Assembly (NCBI GenBank): GCA_900546845.1
Contig: UREK01000047.1
Location: 1 to 10,038, forward strand
Direction of reading: 5' to 3'
Length of the DNA: 10,038 nucleotides
Origin: an uncultured Eubacteriales bacterium
GTDB taxonomy: Bacteria; Bacillota; Clostridia; Christensenellales; CAG-138
Each line of letters starts with the position of its first letter. Position 1 is the first letter of the stretch. The notes under the pieces are model-generated. The model had not been told where the DNA came from. It searched no databases and saw only the letters and a list, made by a program, of their open reading frames with translations. Shown piece by piece: positions 4,643-10,038 of this stretch. The position numbers and the translations under genes were made by a program.

Positions 4643-6646
4643 TTGAAGAAGACAAAACTTCTCGCGGTGCTCGTCTGCATTGCAATGGTGTTCGCTTTTG
4701 CGGCAGGCTGCCAGAGCAACGAACCGAATCCGACCGGCACGCCCGCGACGACCGACACCCCCTCGAATCCTGATGCGGCGCCTTCCGTCACGCCCCAGGC
4801 GAACGTAAGCGACGAAACCGAACTCACGTACCTGTTCAGCGGCGACGTTACCGACTGGAACTACCTGGTCGCCACGTCCAACACCCCGGCCATGTACATC
4901 GACTCTCTGGTCGAGTACGACTACCTTGGCCTCTGCCAGCCCTGCCTTGCGGAGAGCTGGACCCGCTCTGAGGACGGCCTCGTCTGGACCTTCAAGATCC
5001 GCGAAGGCGTCAAGTGGATGACCTATGACAAGCAGGAATACGCCGAAGTGACCGCACACGACTGGGTCACCTCCTGCGCCTACATTCTCGATCCCGCGAA
5101 CGCTTCCCGCCTGGCGGACATGATGTTCACCATCGCTGGTGCGGAACAGTATTACGGCAAGATGGTTGCCGGCGAAGAAGCCGACTTCTCGACCGTCGGC
5201 GTGAAGGCCCTGGACGATTACACGCTCGAGTACACCCTCGTGGCGCCCGTCCCCTACTTCCTTTCCTCCCTCACCTATAAGAACTTCTTCCCTGCGAACG
5301 CCCAGTTCATCGAAGAGTGCGGCGATATGTTCTCCACCGACCATGAGACCATGCTCTACTGCGGCGAGTTCATCATGACCAACTATGTTCCCCAGCAGAT
5401 CATCGAATCCGAGCTGAACCCGACCTATTGGGACATGGAGGACATGCACATCACCAAGATCACCGAGATCTACAATGCGGAAGCCGGTACCGTGGAACCC
5501 GAGATGTTCCTGCGCGGCGAAGTCAATTCCTGCGACGTGCCGACCGAGCAGCTTGACGAGTGGCTCAACGACCCCGAGAAGTACGACATGATCCGGCCCT
5601 GCCGCCCGAGCTTCTACGCTTACTATTACATGTTCAACTTCTACCCCAACTTCGACGAGAAATATCAGCCCGACAACTGGAAGATCGCTGTCAACAACGT
5701 AAACTTCCGCAAGTCCATCCTCCATGCGTTTGACAAGGTTGCCATGGTCGAAGTGGACGATCCGTACAACGCCGAAGCGCACGTGCAGAACACCGTCACC
5801 CCCGCCGACTTTATCGCGGGCGAAGGCGGAAAGGACTACACGCAGCTCGATCCCATCGTGGAATTCGCCAACAGCACCACCTACAACGCGGATCTCGCGC
5901 TTGAGTACAAGGAGGCCGCCATCAAAGAGCTGACCGCCGCCGGCGCAACGTTCCCGATCATCATCTACACGCCGTACAACACCGGCTCCACCTATGATAC
6001 GCAGCGCGTGCAGGTGTTCGAGCAGATGCTTGAGCGCGTCCTCGGCACCGATTACATCGACGTGCAGCTCGAGGGCTATGCGGATACCGACTATTCCAAC
6101 AGCACGATGCGCGCAGGCAACTACTGCATCATGCGTTCCACCTGGATGGCCGACTATCTCGATCCACTGTCCTACACCGACCCCTTCCGCATCGTCCAGA
6201 ACCGCACGAACTTCATCTACATGGCGGAAGGCCTCAGCAAGGTTTCCGATACCTATGTGGAAGGTTCCTACGAGGGCAAGGATGGCCGTTACTACTATGA
6301 CATCGTGTACGATAACATGGCAAACGCGGCCAACAGCGAGTATGTCGACCTCAACGCGCGCTACAATGCGTTCGCGGAGTGCGAGAACTGGCTTGTGAAC
6401 GAAATGTGCTTGGTCATCCCGTATATGCGCGGAGGCACGGGCTACATGGGTTCTTCCCTGATGCCGTTTGAATCCCAGTATGCGGCGTTCGGCGCATCCT
6501 CCGGCCGCTATAAGTACCAGTACATCTACGAGGATGGCATCAACACCGAGGAATACTATGAGGCGTATGCAGCCTGGCAGCAGGAGCGCGAAGCGAAGCT
6601 GGCCGAGCTCGACGCACAGGGCAAGGTCTTTGGCGTTGACTACTAA
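4643..6646 (+). CDS. Peptide ABC transporter substrate-binding lipoprotein (family 5, OppA/DppA-like)
   Basis: This protein of 667 residues is the extracytoplasmic ligand-binding component of the operon. From the TTG start it has a lipoprotein signal: a lysine-rich tip, a hydrophobic core (6-20) and a lipobox ending AAGC with the lipidated C23. A Thr/Pro/Asn-rich tether (24-58) follows. The remainder fits the family 5 extracellular solute-binding fold: an early segment with LAESWTRSEDGLVWTFKIREGVKW, and the family hallmark NVNFRKSILHAFDK starting at about residue 352. It is longer than most OppA/DppA proteins (about 520-600 residues) and rich in tyrosine, and it ends in a charged helical tail. 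The permeases and ATPase follow on the same strand after a structured 213-bp spacer. The ligand is most likely a peptide, but family 5 also includes nickel, sugar and other binders, so the substrate is not assigned. Confidence 0.93.
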   Translation: MKKTKLLAVLVCIAMVFAFAAGCQSNEPNPTGTPATTDTPSNPDAAPSVTPQANVSDETELTYLFSGDVTDWNYLVATSNTPAMYIDSLVEYDYLGLCQPCLAESWTRSEDGLVWTFKIREGVKWMTYDKQEYAEVTAHDWVTSCAYILDPANASRLADMMFTIAGAEQYYGKMVAGEEADFSTVGVKALDDYTLEYTLVAPVPYFLSSLTYKNFFPANAQFIEECGDMFSTDHETMLYCGEFIMTNYVPQQIIESELNPTYWDMEDMHITKITEIYNAEAGTVEPEMFLRGEVNSCDVPTEQLDEWLNDPEKYDMIRPCRPSFYAYYYMFNFYPNFDEKYQPDNWKIAVNNVNFRKSILHAFDKVAMVEVDDPYNAEAHVQNTVTPADFIAGEGGKDYTQLDPIVEFANSTTYNADLALEYKEAAIKELTAAGATFPIIIYTPYNTGSTYDTQRVQVFEQMLERVLGTDYIDVQLEGYADTDYSNSTMRAGNYCIMRSTWMADYLDPLSYTDPFRIVQNRTNFIYMAEGLSKVSDTYVEGSYEGKDGRYYYDIVYDNMANAANSEYVDLNARYNAFAECENWLVNEMCLVIPYMRGGTGYMGSSLMPFESQYAAFGASSGRYKYQYIYEDGINTEEYYEAYAAWQQEREAKLAELDAQGKVFGVDY

Positions 6647-6680
6647 GACGAACCAGACATTTTAGATGCATCGCTCTCCC

Positions 6681-6712
6681 GCCCGTGCCGCCGCAAACGC
6701 GGCGGCACGGGC
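6681..6712 (+). terminator. Strong GC hairpin after the binding-protein gene, likely partial terminator or mRNA 3'-end stabiliser
   Basis: A perfect 14-bp stem, GCCCGTGCCGCCGC with GCGGCGGCACGGGC, closes on an AAAC loop, 34 bases after the stop codon. No U-run follows, so it is unlikely to stop transcription fully. In peptide-transporter operons such hairpins commonly protect the binding-protein mRNA or trim readthrough so that the binding protein outnumbers the permeases. The hairpin is seen; its role is inferred. Confidence 0.6.
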
Positions 6713-6730
6713 ATCCGGGGGCGGCGCCAA

Positions 6731-6812
6731 GGGCAGAGGCTGCCCAGTTTCGTGCCGGCAGACACGGCCCGGCTTTGCCGGCAGGGAACCGTGTTTTAGG
6801 CAGCCTCTTTAC
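6731..6812 (+). promoter_or_regulatory. Structured spacer with competing RNA pairings before the first permease
   Basis: GGGCAG-AGG-CTGCCC (6731-6745) is a local hairpin. Its 3' part also belongs to AGAGGCTGCC (6735-6744), which pairs perfectly over 10 bp with GGCAGCCTCT (6799-6808), and TTTACTT follows. Inside the long-range form are ACACGG/CCGTGT (6762-6767 and 6789-6794) and CCGGC-TTT-GCCGG (6769-6781), plus two copies of the palindrome TGCCGGCA (6753-6760 and 6776-6783). The two folds exclude each other. The long-range fold followed by a short U-rich tract could act as a weak terminator between binding protein and permease. Confidence 0.45.
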
Positions 6813-6841
6813 TTAAAACAAGAAACTGCAACAACAAACCC

Positions 6842-6851
6842 AAAGGTGAGG
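6842..6851 (+). promoter_or_regulatory. Ribosome binding site for the TTG start of the first permease
   Basis: AAAGGTGAGG ends 8 bases before TTG at 6860. The TTG opens directly into the usual OppB/DppB amino terminus (ELVKYILGRLGRSL), so an internal ATG would cut off the first membrane helix. Confidence 0.65.
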
Positions 6852-6859
6852 TGTAAGGA

Positions 6860-7810
6860 TTGGAACTCGTTAAATACATTTTGGGACGCCTGGGAAGATC
6901 GCTCATTTCGCTGTTCCTTGTGCTCGTGATCGTCTTCCTGCTGATGCGTCTGCTGCCGGTGGAAACCTATTATGGCGACCGGACCGACCGCCTGACGGAT
7001 GAGACCAAGCAAGCGATCCTGAAGGATCTCGGGCTGGATCTGCCGATCCACGTCCAGCTATGGAACTATTTGAAGGACCTCGCGCATTTCGACCTCGGCG
7101 AATCCATCACCTATTACACGGGCAAGCCCGTCTGGAGCATCATGGAGCCGAAGATCGGGTATTCGCTCCGCTTCGGGGCGGCGTCGCTCGTGATCTCCCT
7201 CGTGCTCGGCATCAGCCTTGGCATCCTGATGGTGCGCACCAACGGCAAGGCGCCGGATGTGCTCGGCAACGCGTTTATCCTGTTCATCAACGCCGTGCCT
7301 TCGGCGGTGTACTATCTGTTCATCCAGTTCCTGGGCACGAAGTTGCTGAACATCGGCATGCTGTATAAGGAGGGGAATTTCTCGACCTGGATCCTCCCCG
7401 TGCTCTCCATGTCCCTTGGCAGCATCGCCTCCTATGCGATGTGGACGCGCCGCTACATGATGGATCAGATCAACTCCGATTATGTGAAGCTCGCCCGCGC
7501 AAAGGGCCTTACGGACAAGCAGATCATGGTCAAGCATGTGCTGCGCAACGCGTTCGCACCCATGGCGCAGAACCTGCCCTCCTCCATCATCTTTACGATC
7601 TCGGGCTCCCTTTACATTGAGTCGCTGTATTCCATCCCGGGTACCGGCGGCCTCCTCGTGAACGCGATTAAGGCGCAGGACAACCCGCTCGTGCAGATGC
7701 TCGTCATGTTCTACGCGGTGCTGAGCGTCGTCGGCATGCTGCTGGGTGACCTTGCCATGATGGTCTGCGACCCGCGCATTACATTCACCAAGAAAGGGGG
7801 CAGCCGCTGA
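6860..7810 (+). CDS. Peptide ABC transporter permease, OppB/DppB-type
   Basis: This 316-residue protein is one of the two membrane subunits that form the translocation path. The OppB/DppB signature order is present: an amino-terminal helix (about 13-33, LISLFLVLVIVFLLMRLLP), a periplasmic loop with DLGLDLPIHVQLWNYL (56-71) and FDLGES (77-82), then five more hydrophobic segments near 105-125, 136-158, 177-195, 240-256 and 278-302. The cytoplasmic EAA loop that contacts the ATPase is clear at about 208-234 (DYVKLARAKGL, with the conserved ARAKG), followed by SLYIESLYSIPGTGGL, the usual 'E-iFsiPGlG' motif. Length is normal for the family. Its TGA overlaps the ATG of the next gene by one base, so the two permeases are translationally coupled. 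TTG start chosen from the ribosome binding site and family alignment. Confidence 0.95.
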   Translation: MELVKYILGRLGRSLISLFLVLVIVFLLMRLLPVETYYGDRTDRLTDETKQAILKDLGLDLPIHVQLWNYLKDLAHFDLGESITYYTGKPVWSIMEPKIGYSLRFGAASLVISLVLGISLGILMVRTNGKAPDVLGNAFILFINAVPSAVYYLFIQFLGTKLLNIGMLYKEGNFSTWILPVLSMSLGSIASYAMWTRRYMMDQINSDYVKLARAKGLTDKQIMVKHVLRNAFAPMAQNLPSSIIFTISGSLYIESLYSIPGTGGLLVNAIKAQDNPLVQMLVMFYAVLSVVGMLLGDLAMMVCDPRITFTKKGGSR

Positions 7811-8775
7811 TGACGAACGTAATGAAGAAGATGAACAACATGAGCGATGAGGAGCTTTTCCAGTTTATTGAGTTCGACAGCTCCCGCGCCGAGTCCATAA
7901 GCTATTCCGGCTATTCCTATTGGCGGAGCACCCTCAAGGTGTTCATGAGCAAGCGTTCTACGCGGATCATCCTGTACTTCCTGATCGCGCTGCTCGCGTT
8001 CACGTTCATCCAGCCGTATCTGCCCGGCCAGAAGAGCCCGACGGAGATCTTCATCAACCCGGAGACCGGGCGGCAGTACCGCAGCCTCCAGCCGAATTCT
8101 GAGTTCTGGTTCGGCACGAACACCATCGGCCAGGATCTCTGGTCCCGCATTTGGAGCGGCACGCGCACGACGATGCTCATCGCGGTCGTAGCCGTTGCAA
8201 GCAGCACGGTCATCGGTATCATCGTCGGCGCGATCTGGGGCTATGTCCGCGTGCTTGACCGGCTCTTTACCGAAATCTACAACGTCATCAACAACGTCCC
8301 GACGACGGTGCTGCGCATGCTCATTACCTATATCATGAAGCCGAGCGTCGGCACGCTGATCTTCGCCATGTGCCTCACGAACTGGGTGGGCATGGCAAAG
8401 TGGATCCGCAACCTCATCATTATTATCCGCGACCGCGAGTATAACCTCGCATCCCGCTGCCTCGGCACGCCCACGCGCCGCGTGATCGTCAGGAACCTGC
8501 TGCCGCAGATCGTATCCGTCGTGATGCTGGACATCGCGCTCTCCATCCCGGGCGTGATCGGCTCCGAGGTGTTCCTGACCTACATCGGCCTGGGCCTGCC
8601 CGTTGAGACTCCGTCGCTGGGCAACCTGATCGATGAAGGCCGCCGCGTGATGATGAACCTCTCGCAGACATACCAGCTGATCTTCCCGGCGATTGTCGTC
8701 GCGGCGATTACGATTTCCTTCTACGCGCTGGGCAACAAGTTTGCGGATGCATCCGACCCGCGCAACCACGTTTAA
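7810..8775 (+). CDS. Peptide ABC transporter permease, OppC/DppC-type
   Basis: This 321-residue protein is the second membrane subunit. About 50 residues of amino-terminal cytoplasmic extension (MSDEELFQFIEFDSSRAESI and a SYWRS stretch) precede the first helix at 53-70, a layout frequent in clostridial OppC proteins. The OppC signature FGTNTIGQDLWSRIWSGTRT lies at 101-120 and is followed by membrane segments near 122-142, 165-190, 234-252 and 288-307. The EAA loop is at about 211-234 (ASRCLGTPTRRVIVRNLLPQ), where most family members have AARaLG, so the usual second Ala is Ser here. It ends with NKFADASDPRNHV, like the usual 'L.D.LDPR' tail. The start at 7810 has AAAGGGGG nine bases upstream; in-frame ATGs at codons 5, 8 and 11 are possible but less well placed. 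It pairs with the OppB-type subunit. Confidence 0.95.
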   Translation: MTNVMKKMNNMSDEELFQFIEFDSSRAESISYSGYSYWRSTLKVFMSKRSTRIILYFLIALLAFTFIQPYLPGQKSPTEIFINPETGRQYRSLQPNSEFWFGTNTIGQDLWSRIWSGTRTTMLIAVVAVASSTVIGIIVGAIWGYVRVLDRLFTEIYNVINNVPTTVLRMLITYIMKPSVGTLIFAMCLTNWVGMAKWIRNLIIIIRDREYNLASRCLGTPTRRVIVRNLLPQIVSVVMLDIALSIPGVIGSEVFLTYIGLGLPVETPSLGNLIDEGRRVMMNLSQTYQLIFPAIVVAAITISFYALGNKFADASDPRNHV

Positions 8776-8780
8776 GGAGG
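8774..8780 (+). promoter_or_regulatory. Ribosome binding site choosing the ATPase start at 8790
   Basis: AAGGAGG overlaps the stop codon of the OppC-type gene and lies 9 bases before ATG at 8790. A nearer ATG at 8783 is only 2 bases away and its frame stops after 11 codons, so it is a decoy. Confidence 0.75.
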
Positions 8781-8789
8781 GCATGGCAG

Positions 8790-10038
8790 ATGGAACAGCA
8801 AAAGCAAAACGAAAGTGAAGTCATTCTCTCGGTCAAAGACCTTGTGGTGAAATTCTCCCTGCGCGGGCAGGAGCTGACGGCGCTGCGCGGCGTTTCCATG
8901 GATCTGCACAAGGGTGAAAGCCTTGCGATCGTGGGCGAGTCCGGCTCCGGCAAGAGCGTGTTCTGCAAGTCCTTCATCGGCATGCTGGACAAGAACGGCT
9001 GGATCGAATCCGGAGAGATCTGGTATAACGGCACGGACATCTCCAAATATAAAAAGGACGAGGACTGGATCAAGATCCGCGGCAAGGAGATCGCCATCGT
9101 GTTCCAGGACCCGATGACTTCCCTCAACCCGCTGCAGACCGTCGGCGCGCAGATCCGCGAGGCGCTGGAGCTCCACCAGGGGCTCAAGGGCGTTGCGGCG
9201 CAGGAAAAGGCCATCGAGATCCTGAGCGACGTTGGAATCCTGGAGCCGGAGAAGCGCGTGAAGGATTACCCGCACCAGTTCTCCGGCGGCATGCGCCAGC
9301 GCGTGGTCATCGCCATCGCCATGGCCTGCAACCCGAAGATCCTCATCTGCGACGAGCCGACCACCGCGCTCGACGTGACCATTCAGGCGCAGATCCTGGC
9401 GCTGCTCAAGCAGCTCCAGCAGAAATACCACCTGACGATCATCTACATCACCCACGACCTTGGCGTTGTCGCCAATGTGGCGGACCGCGTGGCCGTCATG
9501 TACGCGGGCGACATCGTGGAGATCGGCACCTGCGAGGAGGTATTTTACACCCCGCAGCATCCTTACACCTGGGCGCTGCTCAGCTCCCTGCCGCAGCTTG
9601 GCATCAAGGGCGAGCCGCTCTACTCCATCGAAGGCACGCCGCCGAACCTCTTCACGGAGATCCGGGGCGATGCGTTTGCCCCGCGCAACCGCTACGCCAT
9701 GCAGATCGACCTCCTGGAGCGCCCGCCGTATTTCGAGGTTTCCCCGACGCATAAGGCGCGCACTTGGCTGCTCGACCCACGCGCGCCCAAGGTCGAACCG
9801 CCGAACACCTCCATCGCAAAAGCGATGGAATCCCATGCGAAGCATGCGGCCGCGAACACCAAGAAGATCTCCGGTGAAAAGCTCGTGGAGGTCAAGGATC
9901 TCGTCGTGCAGTTTGGCTCGAGCCGCAAGCCGTTCGTCGCGGTCAAGGGCGTGAGCTTCGACATTTACAAGGGCGAGACGTTTGGCCTCGTCGGCGAGTC
10001 CGGCTCCGGCAAAACGACCATCGGCCGCGCGATCATCC
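8790..10038 (+). CDS. Fused peptide ABC transporter ATP-binding protein (OppD-OppF tandem), 3' end beyond window
   Basis: The frame is open from 8790 to the right edge (416 codons, no stop) and encodes two ATPase domains in one chain. The first, OppD-like domain has Walker A GESGSGKS (49-56), the Q-loop at Q106 (VFQDPMTSLNP), signature FSGGMRQR (164-171), Walker B ILICDEP with D188/E189, D-loop TTALDV (191-196), and the switch H222 in ITHDLGVVA. An oligopeptide-transporter tail follows, with HPY at 257-259 and WLLDPRAPK at about 326-334. After a short charged linker the second, OppF-like domain starts near residue 365 (LVEVKDLVVQF) and its Walker A GESGSGKTT is at 402-410, where the window ends. 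It would drive both permeases as a pseudo-symmetric pair held in one polypeptide. In the OppD tail the four cysteines usual in the family are all replaced. A separate OppF is therefore not expected downstream. Confidence 0.93.
   Translation, partial: MEQQKQNESEVILSVKDLVVKFSLRGQELTALRGVSMDLHKGESLAIVGESGSGKSVFCKSFIGMLDKNGWIESGEIWYNGTDISKYKKDEDWIKIRGKEIAIVFQDPMTSLNPLQTVGAQIREALELHQGLKGVAAQEKAIEILSDVGILEPEKRVKDYPHQFSGGMRQRVVIAIAMACNPKILICDEPTTALDVTIQAQILALLKQLQQKYHLTIIYITHDLGVVANVADRVAVMYAGDIVEIGTCEEVFYTPQHPYTWALLSSLPQLGIKGEPLYSIEGTPPNLFTEIRGDAFAPRNRYAMQIDLLERPPYFEVSPTHKARTWLLDPRAPKVEPPNTSIAKAMESHAKHAAANTKKISGEKLVEVKDLVVQFGSSRKPFVAVKGVSFDIYKGETFGLVGESGSGKTTIGRAII

Noticed and set aside
4550..5782. 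Minus-strand open frame of 410 codons antisense to the binding-protein gene
   Set aside because: Its residues are rich in V, G, D, H and R without domain motifs, it has no ribosome binding site, and it overlaps a gene with a clear lipoprotein signal and family hallmark. It is a product of high GC at third codon positions.
6666..6929. Plus-strand frame of 87 codons between binding protein and permease
   Set aside because: It runs through the 14-bp hairpin and the structured spacer, overlaps the permease start in another frame and has no ribosome binding site.
7711..9845. Two minus-strand open frames of 357 codons each (7711-8784 and 8772-9845) opposite the OppC-type permease and the ATPase
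   Set aside because: Both are opposite well-motifed genes, have the same antisense composition bias and no recognisable domain. Their near head-to-tail placement follows from the sense genes.

Overview
The window looks like a chromosomal segment from a moderately high-GC Bacillota, most likely a Clostridia of the gut type. The reasons are Shine-Dalgarno sites of the AGGAGG type, TTG and GTG starts, a lipoprotein solute-binding protein, a KdpDE-type two-component pair, and a peptide ABC operon whose two ATPases are fused into one polypeptide. Family-level placement is not possible from the sequence alone. I see no mobile element, CRISPR array, tRNA or rRNA.

Layout. Positions 1-195 hold no gene but many small inverted repeats. 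A HlyC/CorC (CNNM plus CBS) membrane protein occupies 196-1521 on the minus strand. Positions 1522-1892 are intergenic. Read on the minus strand they contain a good sigma-A-type promoter, about 100 nt of transcript, and a strong intrinsic terminator. This is either a small RNA or an attenuated leader of the CorC gene. A second TATAAT lies between the terminator and the CorC start. Positions 1893-4153 (minus) hold a two-gene operon: a KdpD-like histidine kinase lacking the N-terminal KdpD/Usp modules, then a KdpE-like response regulator, overlapping by ATGA.

Positions 4154-4642 form a divergent control region. It contains an 11-bp-period direct repeat typical of OmpR/PhoB-family regulator sites, a clear promoter toward the right, a roughly 360-nt hairpin-rich leader and a second extended -10 promoter. 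From 4643 to the right edge runs a plus-strand peptide/oligopeptide ABC operon: a family-5 substrate-binding lipoprotein (TTG start), a highly structured 213-bp spacer, an OppB-type permease (TTG start), an OppC-type permease (1-bp overlap), and an OppD-OppF fusion ATPase that runs off the right edge inside its second nucleotide-binding domain.

How it works together. The lipoprotein would capture a peptide-like ligand outside the membrane. The two permeases form the channel and the tandem ATPase powers it. Hairpins after the binding-protein gene probably set a high binding-protein to permease ratio. The adjacent divergent two-component system, with a plausible regulator box between the two operons, is a candidate controller of itself and of the transporter; that link is inference. 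The most interesting material is non-coding: the minus-strand promoter/terminator module at 1650-1825, the control region at 4200-4600 and the spacer at 6647-6859.
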